A DNA stretch of 24,605 nt from Atopobium sp. UBA2090 (GTDB lineage: Bacteria; Actinomycetota; Coriobacteriia; Coriobacteriales; Atopobiaceae): positions 853 through 25,457 of the forward strand of contig DCZG01000125.1 in assembly GCA_002331575.1 (NCBI GenBank), read 5' to 3'. Positions 16,597-23,867 of this stretch are shown piece after piece (position 1 is the first letter of the stretch; the number at the start of each line of letters is the position of its first letter). The notes beneath the pieces were generated by a model that was given only the letters and a program-made list of their open reading frames with translations, was not told where the DNA came from and ran no database searches. The position numbers were made by a program, and so were the translations under genes.

Positions 16597-17013
16597 CTAT
16601 GCGGACACCGTTTCAGAGAGCCTGTCCTCTACGCTCTCACATGACACCATGCGACACGACCCCTCGCGCCATGAGTCGAGCTTTCCGCTCCGGCAAAGCT
16701 GGGCAACACGAGCAGTGCTCACCCCGAGGGCACGAGCCGCATCGGCTGCACTCATAGATGGGATATCCCTCTTATCGGCCTCGATGGCCACGGCAATTAT
16801 CCTACCCCCCATCCTGGGCGCGTGTCCGAACCCCCCACAGTCCAGCCGCTCCCCGACCGCGAGTGCGTCGAGCGCCGCCATCCGCAGCCAGTCTGCCGCC
16901 ATGGTAACGGCGTCGTCGAGCGTCGCGCCCTCCGTTGCCCCCTCCGTCCAGCACGGGAGAGCGGCAACCTGGCCGTCACTTTCCACGAACTCGAACTCTC
17001 CGCAGTACACCAT
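16597..17013 (-). CDS. hicB: HicB-like antitoxin with C-terminal helix-turn-helix
   Basis: The 138-residue protein starts at an ATG preceded by GGAGGAG. The N-terminal half (GEFEFVESDGQVAALPCWTEGATEGATLDDAVTMAADWL) has the partial RNase-H-like HicB fold with the usual region in which acidic turns precede an amphipathic helix. Residues 86-132 (SAADAARALGVSTARVAQL, CRSGKLDSW) form a MerR/excisionase-type helix-turn-helix. HicB neutralises HicA by direct binding and represses the operon. The stop lies about 100 bp beyond the tRNA-Phe terminator. The gene follows hicA by 32 bp on the same strand, in the normal hicA-hicB order. Confidence 0.85.
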   Translation of the reverse strand: MVYCGEFEFVESDGQVAALPCWTEGATEGATLDDAVTMAADWLRMAALDALAVGERLDCGGFGHAPRMGGRIIAVAIEADKRDIPSMSAADAARALGVSTARVAQLCRSGKLDSWREGSCRMVSCESVEDRLSETVSA

Positions 17014-17045
17014 CTCTCCTCCAAGTCGGCGGAGGACAGTCGGGG

Positions 17046-17231
17046 CTACCTCAGCCCTGCCTGCCTCCTTATCGCCTCCGCCGTGATTTCGTTTATCTCC
17101 CTGTGCCTTGGCACCGCTATCGGTTTGTAACCGTCTTTTCTGAACTTGTCGTGGCTCTGGGTCTGCCCAGCCTTCGACCTCCTAAATCCCGCCTGTTCAA
17201 GTTCGCGTACGAGGTCGGCGCGCTTGGTCAT
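17046..17231 (-). CDS. hicA: HicA-like mRNA interferase toxin
   Basis: HicA toxins are small double-stranded-RNA-binding-fold proteins that cleave mRNA. The 61-residue protein matches the family length and pattern: a lysine-rich start, LVRELEQAGFRRSKAGQ, the catalytic histidine in QSHDKF (GSHxxF in most relatives, so Gly is replaced by Gln), basic residues, VPRHREINEITAEAIRRQAGL at the end. A strong ribosome binding site (GGGAGGAGGAG) precedes the ATG. The twin palindromes 27-73 bp upstream are likely HicB binding sites. Confidence 0.85.
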   Translation of the reverse strand: MTKRADLVRELEQAGFRRSKAGQTQSHDKFRKDGYKPIAVPRHREINEITAEAIRRQAGLR

Positions 17232-17255
17232 CTACTCCTCCTCCCGATAACGATA

Positions 17256-17305
17256 TATTAGCATTGCTAAGTATCTATGATGGTGGGAGTATTAGCATTG
17301 CTAAG
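17256..17305 (-). promoter_or_regulatory. Twin palindromic operators upstream of hicAB
   Basis: A 16-base sequence TATTAGCATTGCTAAG occurs twice (17256-17271 and 17290-17305). Each copy contains the perfect palindrome TTAGCA-T-TGCTAA, with centres 34 bp apart, about three helical turns. The first is 27 bp upstream of the hicA ATG. Such paired sites fit autorepression by the HicB antitoxin, with the promoter covered by or between them. The -10 may be the TAATAT at the edge of the proximal site. Confidence 0.75.
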
Positions 17306-17432
17306 AACCTTGCGGAACTCCTCTACAACTCATTCTTTACTGGTGCAATCATGGCTCGCACGGCTCTCGCCTCGCAGGCATACACAGCGATAGACTGAGC
17401 ACCAAGGGCAAATCCCCGCACTTCATGAATCG

Positions 17433-17768
17433 CTATCGCCGTAGCTTGTCCGTATCGCACCCGTCGAATCCATTGAGCACGAGGCCCTTGGCCCTCCAGT
17501 CGATCCTGTGCCCTCGCTCGTCGTAGGTGGCCATGCACAAGCCCCCGTGCCAGCCGCAGCGCGGGCACTCCCCCACCACTCCCGCGTTGGACAGGGGCGT
17601 GATGTGGGGCATGGGCACGAGCGAGACGTCAGGCTCCCCGCACTCGGGGCAGCTCGGCCACTCCTCGGGGTGGGCGCACAGCCAGTCGTACCACGTGCCG
17701 TACATGCCGCGGTCCTCATCCCCGCCGCCAAGGAGCCTCAGCCCGCCCGTGCCCTCTCCCGCGTTCAT
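17433..17768 (-). CDS. Zinc-ribbon protein, inverted paralogue of the gene at 18231
   Basis: From the ATG at 17768 (GGAGG five nt upstream) the protein is 111 residues. The core has two CxxC pairs (CPECG and CPRCG) that would bind one zinc, with conserved MYGTWYDWLCAHPEEW, GGLCMATYDERGHRIDW and a basic end (DKLRR). It is nearly identical to the protein at 18231-18542, but in opposite orientation. A GTG at 17891 would extend the frame and add another CxxC segment (GCVRCDSCPPHMRYW); the homologous stretch CPARMRY is readable upstream of the other copy, so the extension may be real. I know of no function for the family; the small size, zinc-binding pattern and island position suggest phage, plasmid or island origin. 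Confidence 0.6.
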   Translation of the reverse strand: MNAGEGTGGLRLLGGGDEDRGMYGTWYDWLCAHPEEWPSCPECGEPDVSLVPMPHITPLSNAGVVGECPRCGWHGGLCMATYDERGHRIDWRAKGLVLNGFDGCDTDKLRR

Positions 17769-17998
17769 ACGAGCCTCCATCCCCCCCGGACTTCCTATGG
17801 GCGGCCAGTATCTCATGTGGGGTGGACAAGAATCGCAGCGCACGCATCCGAAGGGCATATAGGCAGCGTCGAGACCAAACGTTCTGCTCACCAGTATCTT
17901 TGAGATGCACTGCCTGACGCCGAGCCGGGCACATTTGTGTCCTGCCCGTATGCGATACTGCTCACCCCATAGGAGGACAGGCGCGGATGGGGAGGTCC

Positions 17999-18247
17999 AT
18001 GAGCACCGGGAAGGCTTTGAGGAAGGCCATGAAGTCCCTCGCGGCCAAGACAGGGGTCACGTTTCAGGCCGTCGGGGCGACGATGCACAACGTTACCATC
18101 AAGCATGACGTCATCATCCGCTCCCTGGATGCCCTCGAATATGACTTCGCCTTCGTTCCCAGGGAGACACGGCTGCTCGGCGGATGCATCCTCCTCACCG
18201 ACGGGCGCGACCCCAAGGGAGGCGAGCGGGATGCTGAGGCTTCTTGA
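17999..18247 (+). CDS. Small XRE-like helix-turn-helix protein
   Basis: From the ATG at 17999 the protein is 82 residues (an ATG at 17987 would add four; both starts align with those of the inverted copy). TGVTFQAVGATMHNVTIKHDVI resembles a helix-turn-helix, and SLDALEYDFAFVPR matches the helix and strand that end many small XRE regulators. AGGAGG lies upstream. The stop overlaps the following zinc-ribbon gene by 17 bp, so the two are probably coupled. It is likely a regulator of the zinc-ribbon gene or island. The match is judged by eye and is weaker than for the other genes here. Confidence 0.5.
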   Translation: MSTGKALRKAMKSLAAKTGVTFQAVGATMHNVTIKHDVIIRSLDALEYDFAFVPRETRLLGGCILLTDGRDPKGGERDAEAS

Positions 18248-18542
18248 CGGAGGGGACGGGGATCGCAGCATGTACGGCACGTGGTACGACTGGCTCTGCG
18301 CCCACCCAAAGGAGTGGCCGAGCTGTCCCGAGTGCGGCGAGTCCGGCATCTCGCTCGTCCCCGCCCCTTACACGGGGGGCGCATGCAGCGCGGGAGTGGT
18401 GGGTGAGTGTCCGAGGTGCGGCTGGCACGGGGGCCTGTGCATGGCCACCTACGACGAGCACGGCCACAGGATCGACTGGCGGGCCAAGGGTCTCGTGCTC
18501 CGATTCTTCGACGGGTGGGACACGGACGACCTGAGGAGGTAG
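18231..18542 (+). CDS. Zinc-ribbon protein paralogue
   Basis: The 103-residue protein begins at the ATG at 18231, eight nt after AGGGAGG and inside the upstream XRE-like gene. It carries Cys32, Cys35, Cys60 and Cys63 as candidate zinc ligands, and extra cysteines at 23 and 70. Most of it repeats the minus-strand protein at 17433-17768: MYGTWYDWLCAHP, GVVGECPRCGWHGG and GHRIDWRAKGLVL are identical, and the middle (GISLVPAPYT versus DVSLVPMPHI) varies. There is no signal peptide. Function is unknown. Confidence 0.65.
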   Translation: MLRLLDGGDGDRSMYGTWYDWLCAHPKEWPSCPECGESGISLVPAPYTGGACSAGVVGECPRCGWHGGLCMATYDEHGHRIDWRAKGLVLRFFDGWDTDDLRR

Positions 18543-18585
18543 CGGGGCGGCGAGGGCTGACATGAGCTTCAGACCAAGGTGTTCT

Positions 18586-18650
18586 TCTCCTCTTATGAAT
18601 GAAGGAGATCGAACCTCTGACACGGCGGTTTTCAAGCTGCTATCGCACCA
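18586..18650 (-). pseudogene. Degenerate tRNA-Phe-like relic in inverted orientation
   Basis: On the minus strand this segment follows the tRNA-Phe sequence from the anticodon loop onward: TTGAAAACCGCC, GTGTCAGAGGTTCGATCTCC, then CATAAGAG and GAGAAG. The tRNA-Phe reads CTGAAAATCCCC, GTGTCAGGGGTTCGACTCCC and CATAAGAGAAGAG. The anticodon stem no longer pairs and the acceptor/CCA end is missing, so it cannot work as a tRNA. It may mark the other edge of the island or a decayed tRNA. The T-arm sequence is widely shared among tRNAs, but the match continues into the downstream flank, which argues against chance. Confidence 0.45.
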
Positions 18651-18681
18651 GAGGTCCCGCCGACCCCGTTGCGGCACGCCG

Positions 18682-19299
18682 TCACTCGCCAGGCATGCCG
18701 TTCGCGGCGACCTCCCAGAAGTAGAGGCTCGCGATGCTGCCATAGGGCGAAAGCCGCCGGCGATGTCGCGCGAAGATGTCACGTGTGATCTTCCGGTGGT
18801 GATAGACCAGGCACATGCCCCTCTGGATGCCCAGGTCGTCGAAGGCGAGGATGTCCGGACGGGCAAGCGAGAAGAGCAGAATCATCTCTGCGGTCCAGGT
18901 GCCGACGCCCCGCAGCGACGAGAGCGCGGCGACGGCCTCCGCATCGGTCATGTGAGAGACCGCCTCGAGGTCAAACGAGCCGTCTGCCACGCGTGATGCG
19001 AAGTCGGTGATGTAGCCTGCCTTGCGAAACGTCATGCCGCACGCCTGGATGGCGTCTGTCCCCGCAGCGAGCACGCGCTCGGGATTGACCTCGCCGCCGA
19101 GAAGGTCGTTCACCCTCCCCCACACCGTCGCGAGCGCCGCGTTGGAGATCTGTTGGGCGACGATCGAGCTCACCACCGCCGTGAAGAGGTCGGGGTCGAG
19201 CTCTCGGTCGATATGTCCGAGCCGGTCGATGACGGATCCCAGGCGCGGGTCGCGCTCGCGCAGGTAGTCCGTCTCGGTCCCTCCGTAGGGAAAGTACAT
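18682..19299 (-). CDS. AlkA-type DNA-3-methyladenine glycosylase
   Basis: The enzyme excises alkylated bases from DNA. From the ATG at 19299 the protein is 205 residues. It has the helix-hairpin-helix-GPD fold: FTAVVSSIVAQQISNAALATVW, ACGMTFRKAGYI, the hairpin LSSLRGVGTWTAEMIL and the catalytic Asp155 in FDDLGIQR. It lacks the N-terminal domain of E. coli AlkA, as do many Gram-positive homologues. An upstream in-frame start at 19416 would run into the GH13 gene's 3' end. It follows the GH13 stop by 29 bp on the same strand, so the two may share a transcript. Confidence 0.88.
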   Translation of the reverse strand: MYFPYGGTETDYLRERDPRLGSVIDRLGHIDRELDPDLFTAVVSSIVAQQISNAALATVWGRVNDLLGGEVNPERVLAAGTDAIQACGMTFRKAGYITDFASRVADGSFDLEAVSHMTDAEAVAALSSLRGVGTWTAEMILLFSLARPDILAFDDLGIQRGMCLVYHHRKITRDIFARHRRRLSPYGSIASLYFWEVAANGMPGE

Positions 19300-19328
19300 C
19301 GAACCGCCCCCCGTCTCCGTCCTTCTCG

Positions 19329-20873
19329 CTAGAGCAGGCAGACACTCGCGGACTGTGCCGGCACGACGATTGACGAACCGTCTCGTCTCATGGTCCCGTT
19401 CAACGCATAGACGCACGCACCTGGCACGAGGTCGCAGGGAAACGAACGCTCCGCGTCGGCGGGGTTGATCGCCACGAGGAGACGCTCTGCACGATTGGCG
19501 CCAACCTCAGCTCTGACGTAGACGAGCGGATATCCTTCCGAAAGGAACTCGATGTCACCTCGCGCCTGAAGCGCGGGATGGGCATGGCGAACCTCGGTAA
19601 GCGCCCGGACCGTGTTCAGGAGCGAGTCGCTGTCGACGAGCTGGCCCTCGACGGTGGGACGGTCACCTTCGGGGTCAATGGGGAGGTAGAGGTCACCCGC
19701 GTCCGCCGTCGAGAATCCTGCGTTCTTCTCGCCATTCCACTGCATCGGGGTGCGGGAGCAGCAGCGGTCGTAGCCGCCCTCGACCGAGAAGATGCCGCCG
19801 ACGTAGCGCATGCCGATCTCGTCGCCGTAGTAGACGAAGGGCGCGCCGGGCATGGTGAGCAGGAACGCGAAGGCGATCTTGAGCTCGTCCCCCTGGAGAC
19901 GCCTCGCGAGACGGTCCATGTCATGGTTGCCCGACGGGACGCAGATGAGGCCGCGACCGTCCACGGACCGCCGCGACTCGAGGTACGTCTTTACAAAGGC
20001 GGACGCGTCTCCCCTGCCGCGCGACGAGAAGAACGGCTCATCGACCCTGAAGAGATCGAGATAGTGAGACGGGCCGAACTGCAGCACGAAGTCCATGTCG
20101 AAGCCCGCCTCGAGGGACTTAGCGGGCTCGCCCCACTCGGAGACCATCGCCGCCTGAGGGAACTCCTCGTTAAGAAAGGCGCGTACCTGCTGCCAGACGG
20201 CAATCGTTCCGAGCGAGTCGGAATCCGCCTTCACGAGCGAGCCCGCCATGTCGACGCGGAAGCCATCGCAGCCAGCCGTGAGCCAGAAGCGCATGACGTC
20301 CTCGATCGCGGCGATGGTCGACTGCGGTCCCGGTGCGTCCGTCGGCTGCTGCCACGACTCGCTGACCTGGTAGAACCCGTAGTTGAGGGCTGGCTGGTGC
20401 GAGAAGAAGTTCACCGCGCACGAACCGTCCCTCTGCGAGATGCCCGTGAGGCTGGCCATGCCCGCAGGCGGCTTCCAGACGCTGTCCGTCCAGATGTAGC
20501 GGTCGGTGAACTCGTTGGCATCGGCTCGCATCGAGGCTTTGAACCAGGGGTGATCGATTGACGTGTGTCCGGGAACGAGGTCGAGAAGGACGTGCATCCC
20601 GCGGGCGTGGACCTCGGCCATGAGGCGCTTGAGGTCGTCGTTGGTCCCGTAGCGCGAGGCGCAGCGAAGGTAGTCGGAGACGTCGTAGCCCGCGTCTCGA
20701 AAGGGAGACTCGAAGCACGGATTGATCCAGATGGCGTTGAAGCCGAGGTCATACACGTAGTCGAGCTTCTCGACGATGCCCTGGAAGTCACCGATGCCAT
20801 CACCGTCGGTGTCACGGAACGACTGGGAGTAGATCTGGTAGAACACGGCATCATCAAGCCAAGGCGCGGACAT
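19329..20873 (-). CDS. GH13 family alpha-glucosidase-type hydrolase
   Basis: The 514-residue intracellular enzyme hydrolyses or rearranges alpha-glucosidic bonds. It has the family's signatures: FYQIYSQSF, a calcium-type loop TDGDGIGDFQGI, conserved region I DLVPGHTS (His103, with Gly102 where Asn is usual), nucleophile Asp208 in GFRVDMAG, acid-base Glu246 in SEWGEP, transition-state Asp318 in PSGNHDMD, and PFVYYGDEIGM. The last ~80 residues form the C-terminal beta domain (VYALNGTM to SASVCLL). It has no signal peptide, so the substrate is imported. The ATG at 20873 has GAAAGGA upstream. The substrate (maltose, isomaltose, sucrose or trehalose) is uncertain. Confidence 0.9.
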   Translation of the reverse strand: MSAPWLDDAVFYQIYSQSFRDTDGDGIGDFQGIVEKLDYVYDLGFNAIWINPCFESPFRDAGYDVSDYLRCASRYGTNDDLKRLMAEVHARGMHVLLDLVPGHTSIDHPWFKASMRADANEFTDRYIWTDSVWKPPAGMASLTGISQRDGSCAVNFFSHQPALNYGFYQVSESWQQPTDAPGPQSTIAAIEDVMRFWLTAGCDGFRVDMAGSLVKADSDSLGTIAVWQQVRAFLNEEFPQAAMVSEWGEPAKSLEAGFDMDFVLQFGPSHYLDLFRVDEPFFSSRGRGDASAFVKTYLESRRSVDGRGLICVPSGNHDMDRLARRLQGDELKIAFAFLLTMPGAPFVYYGDEIGMRYVGGIFSVEGGYDRCCSRTPMQWNGEKNAGFSTADAGDLYLPIDPEGDRPTVEGQLVDSDSLLNTVRALTEVRHAHPALQARGDIEFLSEGYPLVYVRAEVGANRAERLLVAINPADAERSFPCDLVPGACVYALNGTMRRDGSSIVVPAQSASVCLL

Positions 20874-21016
20874 GGCATTCCTTTCGGGCGGGGTGCGAGA
20901 CGGACGACCATCCGAAGAGGATAGCGCAGGCATCTTCGATTCAATCTCGCCTGTTCGAGAGAGACGAGAGAAATGGAGGTTTCGCTGGGGCGCCACGCTG
21001 GCCGTCTCGGTGGTCC

Positions 21017-21519
21017 CTAGCCCAAGGCCTCCTCGTGGGCGAGCAGCAGGGCCTTCTTGTCGACGCCTCCAGCATACCCGGTGAGGCTACCATCCGCTCC
21101 GACGACGCGGTGGCACGGGATGATGATGGAGATGGGGTTTCTCCCCACCGCGGTGCCGACGGCCCTCGCCGACGTCCCCGTCCCGGTCGCGGACTCGAGC
21201 AGCCGCGCGACCTCGCCGTACGTCCTCGTCTGGCCATAGGGTATCCCGAGAAGAACCCGCCACACCCGCTGACGGTACTCCGTTCCGGACGGGGCGAGCG
21301 GGAGCTCCGACGCCTGGGGACGCTCCCCCGCGAAGTACCTGTCAAGCCATGCCCGAGCCTGCCGAAAGATGGCGAGACCATCGTCAGGCTTGCACGGTCC
21401 GCCGATTGTGGCGCGGAAGTACTTCTGGCCCTCGAGCCACAGACCGGTGAGGGCAGCCCATCGCTCGCGAGCGTCATGGAGCCGACGAGCTGGGAATCGT
21501 ACGTTGTCGTATAGACCAA
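21017..21519 (-). pseudogene. ogt: Methylated-DNA-protein-cysteine methyltransferase, frameshifted near the start
   Basis: Ogt removes O6-methyl from guanine by transferring it to its own Cys. The catalytic part is intact, with IPYGQTRTYGEVARL, GRNPISIIIPCHRVVG (acceptor Cys) and GYAGGVDKK. The N terminus MVYTTTYDSQLVGSMTLASDG is in a different frame from ALTGLWLEGQKYF that should follow it. One missing base in the run of G (plus-strand CCC at 21457-21459) explains the break. The best start is TTG at 21519 with GAGGAGG six nt upstream. Without the frameshift it would be about 168 residues, the usual length. The interruption may be real, a sequencing error or, less likely, programmed. Confidence 0.8.
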
Positions 21520-21618
21520 GCCGTCCTCCTCGAGCTGGAACACCCAGCTTCGCCCCCACGAGGGACGAAGCGCGTTCAGGTCACATCGTAGATGATGCGC
21601 CGCGAAGGAAGCTCGCGA

Positions 21619-22443
21619 TCAGAGTCCGAGAAGCTCCTCGAGCGTGTGGGCGACGCCGTTGTCGACGTTCGTCCTCGTGGTGACATGGCGCGCGGCTCGC
21701 TTGACGTCCTCCTCGCCATTGAGCATGGCGTAGCTCTCCTCAACCGCCTCGAGCATGTCGAGGTCGTTGAATCCGTCTCCGAACGCGACGGCGCCCGAGC
21801 GGTCGATGCCGTAGTGCTCACAGATGATGCGGACACCGCGAGACTTGCTGGCAGCCCCGTTCATGACCTCGCAGAGGGTGTCGTTCGACCGGACGACGTT
21901 GAGGTGGGGGAAGCGCTCGTGCACGGTCTTCTCGGCGGCGGCTATCGCGGGCGGCTCGCCCATGAGGAGGAACTTGTGAATGCCCCGCTCGTCGAAGGCA
22001 CTCCTGAGGTCATGTCCTGTCTGGCTCTTTGCGCAGACGAAGTACTCCTCCCGCTTGATGCGGGGATCCTGGTCGTCGTCGACGAGCCAGGTGTGGAAGC
22101 CATAGGTACCGACGGTGATGGCGGGAAGGTCGTGCGAGAGGTAGTCCTTGATCGCCACCGCCTCGTCGAGGGGGATGGTCTCGCTCAGGAGCTCATGGTC
22201 ATCCTCGTCGAGCACGTAGGCCCCGCTGAAGCAGACGAGAGGCCCGGTGAAGCTAAGGGTCTTCTGGATGGGATAGAGCCCTTCGGGGCTTCTCGCGGAG
22301 ACCATGCAGAAGGGGATACCCGCACTGGTGACACGTTGGATGGTGGAAGCGCTCTCGGGGATCGCATGGTGTTCGCCATCCACGAGCGTACCGTCGACGT
22401 CGGTGAAGACGATGCTCACCCTCCGTACTGCGACGTCCGCCAT
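21619..22443 (-). CDS. Cof-type HAD phosphatase
   Basis: The 274-residue protein has HAD motif I FTDVDGTLVDG (Asp15 nucleophile, Asp17), motif II serine in CMVSARSP, motif III Lys200, and motif IV FGDGFNDLDML (Asp223 and Asp227). A cap domain lies between about 85 and 190. Cof-type enzymes dephosphorylate sugar phosphates, flavin or pyridoxal phosphate. The ATG has AAGGGAG upstream. The gene is likely transcribed alone or with the broken ogt. The natural substrate cannot be inferred. Confidence 0.88.
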   Translation of the reverse strand: MADVAVRRVSIVFTDVDGTLVDGEHHAIPESASTIQRVTSAGIPFCMVSARSPEGLYPIQKTLSFTGPLVCFSGAYVLDEDDHELLSETIPLDEAVAIKDYLSHDLPAITVGTYGFHTWLVDDDQDPRIKREEYFVCAKSQTGHDLRSAFDERGIHKFLLMGEPPAIAAAEKTVHERFPHLNVVRSNDTLCEVMNGAASKSRGVRIICEHYGIDRSGAVAFGDGFNDLDMLEAVEESYAMLNGEEDVKRAARHVTTRTNVDNGVAHTLEELLGL

Positions 22444-22496
22444 GATTCGCTCCCTTCAGAGAACCTCGGGCACCCGCCCCGAAAACGGCAACGAGT

Positions 22497-22531
22497 GATG
22501 TGGGGAGAGACTTGAGGTCCCTCCCCACATC
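22497..22531 (-). terminator. Terminator-like hairpin at the end of the PTS operon
   Basis: GATGTGGGGAG and CTCCCCACATC pair perfectly over 11 bp, with a GAC/GTC extension inside. It begins 15 nt beyond the stop of the small membrane protein. The U-tract is weak, with TTTT only some 11 nt away. Confidence 0.65.
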
Positions 22532-22545
22532 GATGACACGTACCA

Positions 22546-22947
22546 CTACCGAGAGGACCCAGACTTGGCATCCGCCGTTTTTGGACTCGCCGCCGACGGT
22601 CCGCTATCATCGTCGCGCGCATCTCCGTGCCGAGCGTCAAGGTCGACATCGGCGGCATCAAGGATGTGCTTGACGTTCTCCTTGGCGCGCGAGACGCCAA
22701 GGTAGAGAACGACGGACGTCAGGCCGAAGACCACGAGGAGGACGATGGCGAGAGGAAACGCCCAATCGGGACCACCCGCCTCGAGGTTCCAGTATCCGAG
22801 CAGGACCCCGACGGCGATCATCGAGTAGGAGAGCCGCTTCCAGACCTCGAGCCGCATGATGGCTCGCGTCTGCATGTCAGCTTCCCTCACAAGCGCCTCG
22901 CGCCTGCTGGAAGGCTGGTCGCCGCTCTTCTCGGTGGTCTTTGCCAT
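22546..22947 (-). CDS. Small two-helix membrane protein in the PTS operon
   Basis: The 133-residue protein has a charged N terminus, two membrane segments (about residues 39-55 and 64-85), and a long acidic, Ser/Ala-rich tail. It sits 24 bp after the IID gene on the same strand, with a terminator behind it, so it belongs to the PTS operon. I recognise no domain. It may be an accessory subunit or membrane-associated factor of the transporter. Confidence 0.7.
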   Translation of the reverse strand: MAKTTEKSGDQPSSRREALVREADMQTRAIMRLEVWKRLSYSMIAVGVLLGYWNLEAGGPDWAFPLAIVLLVVFGLTSVVLYLGVSRAKENVKHILDAADVDLDARHGDARDDDSGPSAASPKTADAKSGSSR

Positions 22948-22971
22948 GGCCTGGAAACCCCTCTTCCCCGT

Positions 22972-23865
22972 CTAGTAGGACAGGCCGGGGTTGAAGAAGC
23001 CGATGAGGACGCCGACGAAGGCGACGCCGACGAGGATCAGCATGACCATGGTCGGGGAGATCTTCTTCTTCGTCATGAGCCACCAGCAGAGGTATACGAA
23101 GACGAAGTTGAGGAGCTTGGGATAGATGCCGGAACCGAACACGTTCAGCGACACGGAGCCACTCGAAGCGAGCGCGTCGGCGCTGACAGTCGAGCTGCTG
23201 GACCACAGGACGTTCTGAAGGGCACCGACGCCAGGGAGCACGAGCGACGTGCTGATGGAGATCCAGGTCGCGGCGACGGCGCCGATGACCATGGTGCCGA
23301 CCATGACGATGGAGCTGCGCAGCGCGTTGGACTGAGGTCCGACGAGTGCCTCGACCGCCGAGCCGCCGAGCTTGTAGCCCTGGTTATAGGCGTACTTCAT
23401 GCCGAAGTACATGAGGACGTTCCACGCGATGATGTAGAACAGCGGGCCGATGACCGAGCCGCCCGCGGAGAGACCGAGGGCGATGCCGAGGAGGATCGGG
23501 ATGAACGTACCGACGATGATGGAGTCGCCGAGGCCGGCGAGAGGTCCCATGAGGCCGGCGCGGATGCCGTTGATGGTCTCGTCGTCGATGGGCTCGCCGT
23601 TGGCGCGGGCCTCCTCGAGGCCGACCGTGAGGCCGACGACCATGGTGCCGATCTGGGGCTCGGTGTTGAAGAAGGTCGTGTAGGTGCGGAGCTTCTCTAC
23701 CTTCTCGTCCTCGTCCTCATAGAGCTCGTCAACGATGGGCAGCATTGCGGCGAGGTAGCCAAACGTCTGCATGTGCTCCTGAGAGAAGCAGGTGAGGTTG
23801 CCGTACGTCCAGTTGATGAACGACTTCTTGCGCGCGGCATCGGATGTCTTCTTGAGTTCGGCCAT
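22972..23865 (-). CDS. Mannose/fructose/sorbose-family PTS subunit IID
   Basis: IID forms the membrane channel with IIC for phosphorylation-coupled hexose uptake. The 297-residue protein has the IID hallmark start (FINWTYGNLTCFSQEHMQTFGY), the FFNTEPQIGTMVVG and GLMGPLAGLGDSIIVGTFIPILLGIALGLS segments, and a final helix with GFFNPGLSY. It starts two bases after the IIC stop, so the pair is translationally coupled. The IIA and IIB phosphotransfer proteins are not here and should lie upstream of the window end. The sugar is probably mannose, fructose, sorbose or a related one. Confidence 0.95.
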   Translation of the reverse strand: MAELKKTSDAARKKSFINWTYGNLTCFSQEHMQTFGYLAAMLPIVDELYEDEDEKVEKLRTYTTFFNTEPQIGTMVVGLTVGLEEARANGEPIDDETINGIRAGLMGPLAGLGDSIIVGTFIPILLGIALGLSAGGSVIGPLFYIIAWNVLMYFGMKYAYNQGYKLGGSAVEALVGPQSNALRSSIVMVGTMVIGAVAATWISISTSLVLPGVGALQNVLWSSSSTVSADALASSGSVSLNVFGSGIYPKLLNFVFVYLCWWLMTKKKISPTMVMLILVGVAFVGVLIGFFNPGLSY

Positions 23866-23867
23866 GG

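Noticed and set aside
17888..18866. Minus-strand frames opposite the zinc-ribbon and AlkA region (153 and 223 codons)
   Set aside because: Shadows of the plus-strand zinc-ribbon gene; the apparent similarity to the shadow of the other copy only reflects the DNA duplication.
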